NCBI RefSeq assembly: GCF_011386835.1
Contig: NC_088794.1
Coordinates: 67,652,434 to 67,716,433, forward strand
From: Chrysemys picta bellii
Taxonomy: Eukaryota; Chordata; Testudines; Emydidae
DNA: 64,000 nt
Reading direction: 5' to 3'
Below are positions 47,216 through 59,580 of this stretch, piece by piece. Position numbers and translations under genes: made by a program. Every line of letters starts with the position of its first letter. Positions within the stretch are counted from its first letter, which is position 1. The notes under the pieces were generated by a model, which saw only the letters and a program-made list of their open reading frames with translations, made no database searches and was not told where the DNA came from.

Positions 47216-49580
47216 GAGAAGACATTACTTCATCTCCTGTCTAGCTCCCTCTGTCCTCCAACTCCCTTGCTACCTCTGAACTCATCACTTTACCCCCTCC
47301 ATCCTCAACTTAATCCCCACCCTGCTTTTTCTAAACTATTGTCCTGTCTTGTTTTTTTCTGCCTTGTCTTAGTTTGATTCTTTATAGCAGGGAAGGGATG
47401 TTCCATTCAGTTTGGGAATTTCAGACATAACTATTTGAATGGGCTAAGTATTCCAGATACAACTAGATACTGGAGTATTCTTCATGTGATGTCCTAAACT
47501 CTTAGTTCTATCTTAGCAGTGGCTGGACCTCAGCAGTGTATACATTTATCTGACTTACATACACTTTCAATTGGTAGAGTGTGGAGAGCTGTTTTGGGAT
47601 CCATCTGAATAAAAGATGCTATGATTACTCACAATCTTGAATCCCTGCTAAAAATGTGTGCATGTAATAGCCACATGCTGCAGTCCTCATGACCAGGTTC
47701 TTCAGTGCCTAAATCTTTTAGGCTCTTTTGAAATCCTATTGAAATTTAATGGGTTTTGGATGCCTAAGGCTCCTTTGAAAATCCCAGCTTTTGTGTGTGT
47801 GTGTGCGCGCGCATGTGTGCACATGCGCACGCGCGACAGGATCAAGGCTTTGTCTTGTGTACCAGCGAAGAGCTCAGAATTTCTAAGGGAAAAAAAAAAG
47901 CACTTGCCTCTTAAAAAAAGAGAGAAAAAAAGGAGGTGGTGGGCAGTAAAGTGTAGCAATCATTTCCATTATCAAAAGCATAATGACTGGCCTTTATACT
48001 TCGCTAGCAGCATAGGCTGGCAGGGGGCATTCTGTTCAGCACACATGGATAAAGAGTGATGATCTATCTGTTTGTGTTTGGATCTTGAATAAATTACTGC
48101 AGGAAAGTGTTTGCATTTATCTTGCTAGACATGCACCGCCGGCTAGGAGTTGGGTTTCTATAAAGTGGCCATGATTCCCAAGAGCATGATAAGCAGCAGC
48201 TTTCCTTACATTCCCAAAGGAGAGGAGTTAAGCAGCAAATCAATAATTAGAAGATGGAAATTAGAAGAATTGAATTCTCTTCCCATTAATGCTATGTTAC
48301 CTTTCAACCTTGTATATGTTTTGCCTTAAAAAGAAATGCATGGCTTTTTTATGTGGGGCTGTAGTCAGTTAACACTAGATTAGTGGTAATTTTATTAACT
48401 GCAAAACCATCCAGTTTTATTTGGATGAATCTGCCTCATTTTTCATCCACACATCTGTGTAGCAGCTGCAGGCACACATTTCCTAGGGGCTCAGCCTAAT
48501 TTGTAGAATTACAGGGGTTGTGCCTGGCACTAGAAAAGGTCTATTAGTGCTGCTCATGTTGAAAATTGTAAGCTTGATGCCTTCCACATGCTTCTGTTTT
48601 ATTTTGTTAGTCCTATTACCGGATCTATAATTAACTCTTTGGAGATTTGATTTTAAAGGGGAGATAGTTGCATTGTTTGATTTCTTATTCACTTTTTTCC
48701 AAAGGCAATATTTTAATATGACATCCTCTTAGGGTTTCTAACAATGATTCACTGAAACACTTTGAGGTTTATTCTCCCTGCATTGCTTATGTATAATTTT
48801 CACTCATGTCAATGAGTGTTATGCACTTACAGGGTCTCATTCATTGCCAGTGGAAAGATGGTCATTGATTTCAATGGGTGTTGGATCAGGCAGTAAGACT
48901 AAGAGGCAAATAAATGTACTTACTCTAGAAGTATCAGGTAGCTTTGTACATTTAGGTCAAGATTGCCCAATGTGGGTGGCTAAAGTTAGGCTCCTAAGTT
49001 CCTATATAGGCATCTAAATAAAAGTGACCTCATTTTCAATGTTGTTGGGCACCTGCCACTCCCACTGATGTCAGAGGGGTTTGTGGGTTCTCAGCACTTC
49101 TGAAAATCAGACCACTTATTTTTAGCCACTTAAATATAGACTTAAGAGTCTAAATGTAGGCACCCACGTTTGAAAATTTTGGCTTAAATGTACAGTGTAT
49201 GCTTCCCTTCTCCAGGCAGAGGAAATGTTTAATTACTTATTTTTTCTCAGTTGTGTTAATAAATATCACATGGTAGAAAACTAAGCCAACACCAACTATC
49301 CTTCAACTAGTGTAAAATATTAAATTCCAAACTGCCTAAAAGCAACTTATTCACCTCTCAAACTTTCTTTTTTGGGTAAATGTTAGATACCATTCTAGTT
49401 CACCCATACTAAAAATTAAGTGGAAGCCTTCAAAATAAAGCTTTAGGCACTTTGATACCATAGCGATGAGTGCATTATGAATACAGAGCTAAATACAGTA
49501 GGAGCTAGTTTTGTGTTAATTCTTTTAAAAAAGGGCATATTTAAGACTAGTTTCTGTTTCGATTAAAGTCTATGGGAATT
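47216..49580. other. Intergenic stretch with old repeats and an alternating purine-pyrimidine run
   Basis: No gene. A 44-bp strictly alternating purine-pyrimidine tract is at 47792-47835. Old amniote repeat wording is at 48835-48900 and 49030-49110. The rest is unassigned. Confidence 0.45.
47792..47835. repeat. TG/CG alternating microsatellite
   Basis: (TG)n passing into (CG)n and mixed TG/CA/CG steps with no break in purine-pyrimidine alternation over 44 bp. Such sequence is prone to adopt Z-DNA. Confidence 0.85.
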
Positions 49581-49584
49581 TTGC

Positions 49585-49965
49585 CATTGACTTCAGTGGG
49601 AGCCGGATGAAGCCCTTGTACTATAAACTAACCCATGATGAACTTGAGTTCTAAAGTGCTTTTGAAGAAAGTGCTCTTCATTAACAACACCTTACATTCA
49701 TGTGGGAAATTTGTAACATAATTTATTGCAAAGGTTTCACTTTGGAAACCTGCAGTGAAATCCTGGCCCCTTTGAGGTCAATGACAAAACTCCATAGACA
49801 GAAATAAAGCCAGGATTTCCTTCTTTCCTTCCTTCCTTCCACTTACAAGAATCACTTTATCCACCACTGAAAGGGAATGCCACCTCCAGAGGGAATGCAG
49901 CAGCTGTTTAACAGCTCACAGCAACATTACCCAACATTTTACCAAAGCAAGTGAAGAAGAAGAAG
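49585..49965 (+). repeat. Direct duplicate, copy 1
   Basis: About 380 bp matching 51935-52315 in the same orientation. Shared stretches include AAGCCCTTGTACT, ACATAATTTATTGCAAAGG versus ACATAATTCATTGCAAAGG, AGAATCACTTTATCCACCAC versus GGAATCACTTTATCCATCAC, and GGAATGCAGCAGCTGTTT versus GGAATGCAGCAGCTATTT. A TTCC/TTCC microsatellite lies inside this copy at 49818-49840. Confidence 0.75.
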
Positions 49966-50547
49966 ATTTTATCCAACTCCAGGGATGATTTAGGTTGGCA
50001 GAAGGTAGTTACCAAAGTTTGAATTTGGCCTGAACATCTAACCTAAGATTTTCTTGCAAAATGTACTATGGACTTGTATCTTCTCCAGCAGCACAATGAC
50101 TCCTACCACCATACTGGGTCATCAGTGATCTCCAGATGGCATTATAATCAATACTGATTTGCTCCACGACTATACAAGGAACTGCATGCAGACACTGCAT
50201 GCTCCACTGAAGTCAAAGCAACCATATTTTCATGATCTGCAAGTGAAAAGCATCATAAAAGGTAGTATTTTTCAATTTCTGAATATTTGGATTCATTTTA
50301 TTGCCAGAGATCTAACTCGTCAGAGCTCCTTGCAGAATTGGGACCTTAGAAAATCACCACCTACTGATGAACAACACCACTTCCTCCAACGCTAAAGTGA
50401 TTCTTGGATGTCTCACATTCAAATACTAAACTAGCCCAACTCCAGCTCACTTAAAAGTTGACAAGTTTATCGCATAAAACACTTGATGGCTGAGAAGATG
50501 CTGGATCTGAATATTCAGAATATTGCCTCTTACGTAAATTAAATGGT

Positions 50548-51195
50548 TTGTATGGTTAGTCAGGAATTTTCTGTCAATTTTTTTTTTCCCACTGAAAGTG
50601 CATTTTATACAAAATCAAAGTTTTCATATGGAAAATTTTGATTTTGGTGAAATGGTTTGATTTTTCTATTGGAAAAATTGAAAAACAACATGCCTTTTTG
50701 GGGTGGGTCATCTTGAATCAAATCAAAATGTTTCATTCCAGGTCAGTTTGACATTAATCTGTGTACACCTGAGCTGTTATAGTGCCATAAAGGAGTTTTA
50801 AGTTTGGGTGCCTCAGTGGGTTGGGCTCCCTGGCCAGACTACATCTCCCATGATGCAATACAGTTACCCCACTTTTTGGGCCACTTTGATGCATTCTGAT
50901 GCATCATGGGAGATGTTGTCTGGCCAAGGAGCCCTGCCATAGAGGATAATGGGCCTGAGGCACCCAGACTACAACTCCAGTGAGGCACTGTAGCAGCTCA
51001 GGTGGACACAGTTCAGTATTGAACTGACACAAAATGAAACATTTCAACATTTCAAAATCTAAATTTTTTTAGAACTTTTTGTTGGAGGAAAAATCTCAAT
51101 ATTTTGACATTCCAATTCAATTTAGGATAAAAACAAATGTCAACACATCTGTGTTTGCCACAAAACAACAATATCAGTTTTCAACCAGCTCTGCT
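50548..51195. mobile_element. Palindromic DNA element, imperfect long inverted repeat
   Basis: Nested inverted blocks share one centre near 50880. GGGCTCCCTGGCCAGACTAC (50825-50844) faces GTCTGGCCAAGGAGCCC, and CATCTCCCATGATGCA faces TGCATCATGGGAGATG. Further out GTACACCTGAGCTG faces CAGCTCAGGTGGAC, and GTCAGTTTGACATTAA faces a matching CAGTATTGAACTGAC. The outermost AT-rich arms contain AAATTTTGATTTTGG-type runs. The outer ends are approximate. No coding capacity. Confidence 0.65.
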
Positions 51196-51599
51196 GGTCA
51201 GTTTGTTTTTGACTTAAGCACCGCAGAGTACAAAGCCTGTTAAAGGGAATGCATATTGTCCACATTTACTATGCAGCTGAGGAGAGTGCTGTGTTAAGAA
51301 ATTCCCTGTACACACCAGCTGATCTTCATAAATATAGTTAAACTCCAAGGGCTCAATATTATTTCCTGGCACTTCTTGACCCCTGAACATATGGGTCCAC
51401 TTAATATTTGGAAAATGAGGATTTTATTATAGTTTTGTGTTAAAACGGAGCTCCATATTCTTTTACACCTGGTCAGCCTGTCCCTAACCCCATGTATTTA
51501 GCTCTCATATATTGCTCTCTCCACCATACGTTCTTGAACCAAACATAATTTTAGATTTCCAGGAATCTAAATTGACTGATCTTGGGGTAACCATCAAAT

Positions 51600-51710
51600 T
51601 TCCCAGGAGGTAGTGTGTAAGCTTGAAAGCTTGTTTCTCTCATTAACAGAAGTTAGTCCAGTAAATGATATTATCTCATCCGCATTGTCTCTCCAACTTT
51701 CCAAGGAGTT
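51600..51710 (+). mobile_element. Penelope-like tail fragment, plus strand
   Basis: AGCTTGAAAGCTTGTTTCTC at 51620-51639 keeps the GAAAGCTTGT part of the hammerhead-like region, followed by a degraded AATGATATTATCTCATCC block and ATTGTCTCTC. The upstream CTGANGA box is not present. Confidence 0.45.
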
Positions 51711-51934
51711 AACTATCCCAAATCAAAGCAATTCCTTTAAGGAATATTACTTTAACTGTATTCTTAAAGCTTGAAATGGGAGGAAGCCACTCTGCTTTAA
51801 AAATTATTTGACTTGTTTTCATCACATGCCTACATCTGGTCAACTTTCTGGATCCTGATACAGTATGGGTGTGACTTGATAGGGACAGTGCATCCTGCAA
51901 GAGACTATAATAAAACAACGTGGTTTATTGGCAA

Positions 51935-52315
51935 TTAATGAGAGCAGGATCAAGCCCTTGTACTTTAAATCAAGCCATGATGAACTTCAGTTATAAAGTG
52001 CATTTGAAGGACATGCTCTTCATGAACAATACCTTGCATTCATGTGGTAATTTTGTAACATAATTCATTGCAAAGGATGCCAAGGCACTTTAGAAATCTG
52101 GGGTAAAATTCTGGTCCCTTTTAAGTCAGTGGCAAAACTTGCATAGAGTTCAGTGTAGCCAGGATTTCACTCTTTCTCTTTTTTTAAAATAGATACAGGA
52201 ATCACTTTATCCATCACTGAAATACAGACACCTCCTGATGGAATGCAGCAGCTATTTGACAGCTCACAGTAACATACACAACATTTTATCAAAGCAAGTG
52301 AAGAGGAATATGGGA
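51935..52315 (+). repeat. Direct duplicate, copy 2
   Basis: Diverged partner of 49585-49965, about 2.35 kb downstream. Similarity ends just after AAAGCAAGTGAAGA in both. It may be a local duplication or two members of an unnamed dispersed repeat. Confidence 0.75.
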
Positions 52316-54595
52316 ATTGTGCATCCAAACCATTTAGGTGGTGTTGAAACTCACTTATTTTTTTTAATATCAGGTTTTTTAATTTGCAACATCTCATCTC
52401 TGTATGTTTTGTAGTTTTGTTTCACACTCATTACTTCTTCCTGACACTGTTCTAGAAATAGAAGGCATAAGTGTTTGAAAACTTCCATTGTTAAGTACTG
52501 CTAGAAGCTAATGGTAGCATAAGCAAATGTAAAAAGAGGGTCCAGTCCTTCCCTCCTTGGAGTTAATGGGAGTTTTGTCATTGACTTCAGTGGAAGCAGG
52601 ATCAGGCCCACAGAGATAAAGATGTAAAAATTAAAGATGAGGGAATAAAGCAGGGCATTTAAATAGCCTAAAAAACTCTTTTCTGAAATTGTGACTTGGG
52701 GCCTGAGCTTGCAGTCATTCCTCATGAGTATAAGGCCTGTGGAATTGGACCCATAATATTATTAATGGTTTGATGTGTAATTAATCATGGTGGAGTCTGT
52801 ACATATCTAGCGTTAAGGGTCAGAGCCTCAGCTTCCCTTGGAGTCAATGGGGCTGCATTGATTCACATCAGATGAGAATCTGGCCCTTAGAGTATAAAGC
52901 ATCTTTGTTTCTCGGTAGCGTGTATTTTTGTATTCCTAGGTTGGAAAGATCATCCTCATTTATAGGATCATCCTCAGTCCTTGAGGTCAGTGGCCTGACC
53001 TACATTTTCTCTATAGTTGTCTTCTTATCTGATCACCTAGCCCAGAGGACTGTCTATCTGTCTACTCTTTTACACCACTCCTTTGTCTGTAAGCCTTCTC
53101 TGTGTACATGTTTCAATTCTATTATTTGGCTTTCTTTCATTGTCTAACCATTAAATATAAGACAAAGGAATATAAAATAATTACCCTAATATATATATTC
53201 CATCAGGATATTTAGGGCTGCCACTGGCCTTATGTGAATATCTTTCTGATTGGCCAGTGTCACACTCTCTTGGTTATCACTCCAGTCTTGCTCTTCATTG
53301 CAGCTCTCACATATATATCTGTAACTGGCTATTGCTCAGACTCAAGCCATCAGGAGAAATATTTATGGAGCTTACAAAAAGTAAGGAAATGATTAATGGC
53401 CATTTAATAACCTGCAAGTAAGACTCTCAACCTTGGATGTCTTCATTGTTTAACATAGTTGATATATTATGTGCAAAAGAAAATGAAGTAATGGGAACAA
53501 GCCCAAACTAGACAGGCGATGTTTGGAAAGTCAAATGCATTTTGATTTAGATGGAAGTCTGAAAAAGTAGCAGAGTCATGGGAAATATCAAAATATATGT
53601 ATGAAAGAAAGAGGGGGTCCCCACTGGTTGTAGTTGTTCCAACTTTTCCATATCGTATGCTAAAATATACTCCTAAACCATGCAGCACTATTTTTATGGT
53701 TTGAAGCTAAACATTTTAAACACCCTCCTTCCCCCCCCCCCCTTCCCAGCCCAGAACAATGGGCCAGATTCTCAGTTGATGTAAATTCACACAGCTCCTT
53801 TAAGTCAATGGAGTTATGCAGATTTACACTAGCTAAAGATCTGGCCCTGAAAAAAGGTAGCTGACTAAAACACAAACAATATTGAATAAGTCCCTTACTA
53901 AATAAAAATCATACTTCAAAGAGAAAAGAACATTGGTGTAACTTGTAAACATCTGTTCCAGTTAAATGAGATGAATAAAATGATAGAGGGGTCAGACATG
54001 TTTGTGTCCTATGGATATTGTCTTTTAAAATGGTATTTTGGTGGCTCCTTTGCTTGGCCTTTTCCTTTCCATCTCTATTTTCAGTGATCAGCAAAAAACT
54101 GAGAGTTCTTTGTTGAACTTGTACTTATGTAAAGTACAGATCATGAACTGGAATTTTCCAAACAATGAAGATAAGGTCTTGTATTGGGTGCAGTAACTGG
54201 AAAGGCGCTTTGCTCCAGCACCCCAGTGATGGATGGCTGAAAAATTGTTTGTTAGGAAAGGTAACTCCACCCTTAGGGCTATAAGGTGGAACAATAGGAG
54301 GAAAGTTTGCTGTTTGGCTCCATGCCAAGTCAGCAATAACTACTGTAGCTAAGGCCTGGCTTTAAGAAAAGGAAGGTCTGTTTACCAGGATGACTGATTT
54401 TGAAAACAGAAGCTTTAAGAAAGGAGTTTAAGGAACTTTGGATCAGATACTGATGTCAGTCAGAGTCCTGTGTAAATCCGGAGTAACTGTCAAAGGCAAT
54501 GCAGTCATACCAGTATGATATCCGAATTGGGTTCTCAGTGGGTTGGTTTTTTTAATACTGTCTTTGCTAGTAGAATACTGAGACCCTAGGTACCC
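52316..54595. other. Intergenic stretch with a dyad-symmetric old repeat
   Basis: No gene. A palindromic old repeat occurs at 53760-53850. A C-homopolymer of about 15 lies at 53727-53742. Motif CATTGACTTCAGTGGAAGCA is at 52580-52599. Confidence 0.45.
53760..53850. repeat. Dyad-symmetric amniote repeat
   Basis: GGGCCAGATTCTCAGTTGAT at 53761 faces GCTAAAGATCTGGCCCTG at 53831, and GTAAATTCACACAGCTCC faces GAGTTATGCAGATTTACACT. The whole is an imperfect hairpin of about 88 bp. Confidence 0.6.
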
Positions 54596-55590
54596 TGTAT
54601 TCACACCCTACACACTACTGCAATAATATCTGTACAGAATATGCCCTGTGAGCTATCATGTGAAAGCTAATAACATGCTGGTTATTAATATCATTGCAAA
54701 ATGCAAATGTTTACCTTATATGTGAAGTTATGAATTCCCTCTGTATGATTTACTAGAACATGTTTAAGACCAGACAACCTATCCTAGGTAAAGGTAATAA
54801 ATAGGTCTGTCCTAGACAGAGGAATGTGGGTTTACCTCAAATGATATATTAGCAGAAAACAAAGCCATTAAGCTAAACCAGTGGGGGGTTATCCTGAACC
54901 TGAACCTGAGAGACAGAGAATTAACCTGTCTCCTGTGCCCCAGAGAGATACACGAGACTGAATCCCTAGGAGGCCTTCCTGACTTGTAAGGCAAAGACAA
55001 TTCCTTTGGGGATATAAGAGACAAAGAGAGACTCCTTCTTTATCCTTTTACATTAAGGAGATAAAGAAACCAAGTGATTTGATCTCTGTGATGAGTCCTG
55101 GAAAGGAGACTGTGGGTGAGAGAAACGATCTTGAACAAAGATTGTATATTACTAGATTAAGTTTTAGTCTTCTTAAATGTGTATTTTCACTTTTATTTGC
55201 GTGTACACATTTCTATCTTTATCCTTTTTACTTGGTTTTACTTAACCTACATCTTTTGTTTAATAAGCTTGTTTTACTTTTACTATAAACTAATTCAGTT
55301 TTGTGTTTGAAGGGAAGGATGTGTGAATGAACAGCAATGTAACACTTAATATCTTCTGTAAACAAACAGTGAGAGGTGCTGAGCATTGCAGAGAAACATC
55401 CCAGAGGAGCTCAGGGGCTGCAGTTCAGTGATTGTTACCTTCAGGGAGACCCCTGAAGAATTTGTTGGCGAAGAAGACAGACTGGTGTGGTAGGGAGCTG
55501 GCACACAGTCTAATCACTAGCAAAGCTAACTCTCACTGAGGCAGAGAGGTAACACAGTGGCTCACGGCTCTGGTGGCCTTGGCAGCGTGT
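54596..55590 (+). mobile_element. LTR-like repeat
   Basis: Starts near TGTATTCACACCCTACACAC at 54596. It contains GTGAAGTTATGAATTCC, CCTATCCTAGGTAAAGG and a CTATAAACTAATTCAG-type stretch, and an R/U5-like part up to about 55560 (CCTTCAGGGAGACCCCTGAA at 55440). I recognise the wording as a turtle LTR class, different from the LTR at 45783. No coding part is attached. Ends are approximate. Confidence 0.5.
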
Positions 55591-55782
55591 GGCAAATACT
55601 CATTCTTAAAAATCAGATGTACTTTTCCCTTAATACTCCTTTTAAAACACGGGAGACTGAATTTTTCCAATTTTCTAACTTTGAATAGATGCTGCTTTGC
55701 TCAGGCCCAAACTATTAGAACTGTCCAGGGAACTGAAGCATGCATCAGGAAATTCCAGTAGCCCATCCTGGATGGTAGTATC

Positions 55783-55996
55783 GAGGGCCGGCTCCAGGGT
55801 TTTGGCCACCCCAAGCAGCCAAAAAAAAAAAAAAAGCCGCGATCACGATTGCGATCTGCGGCGGCAATTCGGCGGGAGGTCCTTTGCTCCCAGCGGGAGC
55901 GAGGGACCGTCCGCCGAATACCTGGACGTGCCGCCCCTCTCCGGAGCGGCCACCCCAAGCACCTGCTTGCCAGACTGGTGCCTGGAGCTGGCCCTG
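55783..55996. mobile_element. Non-autonomous hAT-type element (family B), second copy
   Basis: Left end GAGGGCCGGCTCCAGG (first base changed from C) and right end CCTGGAGCTGGCCCTG. It is flanked by a perfect 8-bp duplication GTAGTATC at 55775-55782 and 55997-56004. The 214-bp interior closely follows the copy at 2496-2720. Confidence 0.93.
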
Positions 55997-56214
55997 GTAG
56001 TATCAATGGACTACGGGAATGTGGTAGAAGTCATACAGAATATCTGCATTTTAATTAAGCATTTGATATATGACCTCGTGAAATATGCCTTGAAAAACTA
56101 AATCAAATTGTCTTAGGACTGTGGTCACATAGATTAAAATAGTTGAAGAAAAATGAAATAAAGGCTAATGCTATATAGCAATATATAGAGCTGTGGGAAG
56201 GTGTATATATAGCT

Positions 56215-57060
56215 ATATTAGGCCTTCTCTCATATTTATTACTAATCTGGAAAAAAGAGAGTAAAGGTACGTTAATTACATTCTCAGTTAATACCAAATT
56301 GGGAAGTTGTGAAAACAAAGGAATGATATAAAGTGACCTACCAGGTTAAAAATGATGGGCAAGAAGCAAGAAAGCATGATTAAATATGGAAGAATGAAAA
56401 TTTAATACATCTGGGGAAGGGTACAAAATGGCCTGAAGCACAAATATTCACTAGGTAGGGGAGAGATTTGAAAAGCAGTAATGCTGAAAGTCACCTACAT
56501 GTCATGGCTGTCAGCACGTTAGATACAAGCTTGCAGTGCACAACTGGGCTGCTAATACAGAAGCATGCCATGCAGCTGAGTTATTCCCTTTGTTTTTGAC
56601 GGGTGAGTCCACACCCATTATGCTGCCTTTACCTCTGTGCAGCTCAGAAAAATGTTGGCAATGTGAGGGAATTCAGACAAGGGCAATAAATATGACTAAG
56701 AGGACTGGTGTCAGAAGAATAATTATGAGAAAAGAACTCATTGTGAATAGCTTGGCAAAAGGACTATTGATAACACTCCCCAAGTATCTGAGGAACTTGG
56801 GAGACAAGTCAAAAAGGGAAAGTGATTGCTTGAGAGAGTCTACTGAGATACAGCTATAAACAATGGGACAAAACTAGGGACAGGAAAACTTTAGGCTGGG
56901 GTAATTACCTTACTCTAGAAAAGGGATGAACAATATTACCTGAAAGACCTTTCAATCTCTATTTAATATGGTCCAGATCACTCCCTTCCTCTACTCCATT
57001 CCCTGGAAGTACCTATAGGAGGGGGCTCTGGACAGAGGAATAATGACTTCTTCACGGAGT
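56215..57060 (+). mobile_element. CR1-like LINE, strongly decayed
   Basis: Conceptual translation in shifting frames shows short matches to the CR1 reverse transcriptase order: a TKLGSCEN block near 56291, a GVQTRAI-type step near 56680 and a KRTGVRRII stretch. The block order matches a turtle CR1/L3-like family that I recognise at nucleotide level. There are many stops. Confidence 0.45.
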
Positions 57061-57209
57061 TTTGTTTCAAGAGTTAGCCCTGGCCATTCAGATCACAGAA
57101 AGCAGCTCTGCTTCTAAAGCTCATGAATGCTGCTCACTGAAGGCTAAAGTTATTTATGCAGAAGCCATTGACCCCATCCCAATAACTTCTGGGCTACACT
57201 AAGAGACAA

Positions 57210-59580
57210 GACAGAGAGATGTGGGTTGAGTGGTGTTTGTTCAATGGGTTTCCAGTGGTGTATTTGAAAAAAGAAAAACCCCACTTCATGACATGCTACA
57301 GTGGAAAAGTAAAGCCCAGGTGGATTATATTTTGGTAAGAAGAGAACATATGAAAACGGTGAAAGATGTAAAGATTGTACTGAGCGAATATGTGAGAGGT
57401 ATTAATAGCTAAAATCTGACTGCAACCTGAGAAAACAGGAAAGAAGATGAAATTGAGGAAGAAATTGCAGTGGTGGCTCTGTAAGGGGGAAAGAAAGGAA
57501 GAGTTCTGCCAAAAAGTAAAGGAAGGCTTTCATGCTTTGCCAACAACAGTGAAGTCAATAGAGGAAGAATGGTGGAAGTTTTAAAGAATGTTTTATTAAG
57601 GCAGTGGAGAAAATGTGGCAGACAGAATGGTAAGATGGGATGCTTTTGGAGAACAAGCTGGTGGAGGTAGAAGTCTGATGTACAAGAGAAGTTAAAAACC
57701 AATAGAGTTTGAGAAAGCAAGTCGTAGTAATGAGACAATCAAAAATGCATACAAAGAGGCAAAAAACAAAAACAAAAAACAACAAAAAAAAAAAACCAGG
57801 CTCGAAGACAGTTGCTAAGGCAAGAGTAGAGGGTGAAGAGGAATTATATAGAAGGCTGAAGGAAGAGGATGGTAGGAAATTGGTTTTGGGGTTGGCAAAA
57901 GAGAGTAGCAATGAAACACAAGTTATGAAGAAATCTTTGTGTGAAGGATGGGAACAGTGTGGAGACTAATCCTTAAGAGGCGGTGGAAGTATGGAAAATA
58001 TATTTTCAAAGGCTGTTAAATGAAAAGAGAGTTGCAAGTGTAAGCACTGCCAACAATTATGGGGAAGCCTCAAAAGGCATCAATCTCTGTAGAGAAGGCA
58101 GAATAAGCACCAAATAAAATGACGAATAGTAAAGTAGCTGGTGAAGATGAGATAACTGTTGGTATGATCAAGGCACTTGGAGATAGTGTAATAAAGTGGC
58201 TTCATAGATTACTGCTGGGATCAAGCGAACATAGAAGATGACTGGAGAGTGGGGCTAAGTGTGCATCTTTGGAAGGTTAAGGGTGATGCAAATGATCCAA
58301 ACACCTATCAGAGGATCACCCTGTTAAATCAGCCTCTCAAAGTCCTTGTGAAAGTTTTGGAGACAAGATTGAGTTGCAAGGTGAACAAAAATATAGGAGA
58401 GGAGCAACATGGCTTTAGGAAGAGGAGTACTATAGATGCAATATTTGTAATTAGACAGAAGTTTGAAAGAATGATAAATGGAGGGCATAACTGCCATGTA
58501 GCATTTACTGGTCTTGAGAAAGCATATAACTTGGTTGTGTGGGAGCTGGTGTTTGGAGTAGAAAGGTGGATGGGAGGGGGACTTCAAGAAGTGGAGATGA
58601 TAGAGGATCTGTATTGCGGGTGAAGAGCTAAGTTGATGACACTGTATGGAATTTCAGAGAGTTTTGAGGTGACAGTGAGATTGAGACAAGGCAGTGTGCT
58701 GAGTCCACTTCTCTTCATCCTAATTATGGAGTTAATTAGTAAGAGAACTAAGCCTGTGGAGACACAGAGAGAACTAAAGTATGCTGATGATCTGGCCCTT
58801 TTGGCTGACAGCAAAAGAAATTGGTAAATATGGTATCAGAGTGGGGTTCTGTGTTTAAAGACCATGGTTTGAAGGTAAAAACAAAGAAAACTGAAGTTAT
58901 GTAAGTAGGAAAGGTGGAAAAAGAGCTATTGATTGAAGTTTCAGGTGAGAAGCTGAAATAGAAGAAATAATTTGTGTACCTGGGAAGTACACTTAGTGCC
59001 ATCAGAGAGAGATTTGGAGAAATGAAAAGAAGAACCCAATGTACATGGGCAGCAGTGAAAAAGGTGGCAGGAGTACTGTGGGACTGGTAATTAAGTAACA
59101 AACTGAAAGGAAAAATACATGCTGTATATATTTGTCCCCACTTGCTCTGTGGTTTAGAAACAGTGGGTCTTACGGTGATGGCAGAAAAGAAAATACAGGT
59201 AGTAGAAAATAATATACTGAGGAGAATAACAGGCAAGCAGAGGGTAGACAGAGTGTGCATGGAAGAAATTAGGGGTGAGATGAACTTGGGGCTCTCTGTG
59301 ATAAATAGGCTGGAAGAGTGCATGTTTGAGGTAGGTTGGACATGTGATAAGAATGGGAGAACAATGACCAGCAAAGAAAGCATGGGAGGAAAAAGTATAG
59401 CAAAAAAGGCTGTGGAAGACTGAGGATACGATGGAATGACTCCGTCAATAGAAGTTTGAAGAGAAAAGAACTGGAACTCCAAGACCTATGAATCTGTGCT
59501 ATGGACCTGGAGGAGTAGTGAAGAATTGTGGATACCTCTGACCCCACATAAATGGGAAAGGGAATCAAGAAAGAAAAAGA
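57210..59580 (+). mobile_element. RTE-type LINE, endonuclease end to 3' tail, decayed
   Basis: 57230-57412 encodes the end of an AP endonuclease-like domain (QVDYILVRREHMKTVKDVKI). A Lys/Glu-rich connector follows. 58249-58623 encodes RT blocks NTYQRITLLNQPLKVLVKVL, EEQHGFRKRSTIDAIF and GLEKAYNLVVWELV, where AYD would be expected. 58633-58827 encodes RQGSVLSPLLFIL and LKYADDLALLADS with an intact YADD at 58780-58791. 59142-59423 encodes the typical C terminus (GLETVGLTVMAEKK, NILRRITGKQRVDRV). The end near 59545 reads DPT followed by a stop, as RTE proteins often do. Several stops and frameshifts break it. The 244-codon minus-strand frame at 58748-59482 is antisense to this and not a gene. 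Confidence 0.82.

Noticed and set aside
49585..52315. CRISPR-like or regularly spaced repeat array
   Set aside because: Only two long diverged copies, vertebrate context, and no short regular repeat-spacer structure.
58748..59482. A 244-codon minus-strand open frame
   Set aside because: It is antisense to the RTE reverse transcriptase remnant, is Ser/Phe/Leu-rich low-quality sequence, and has no recognisable domain.
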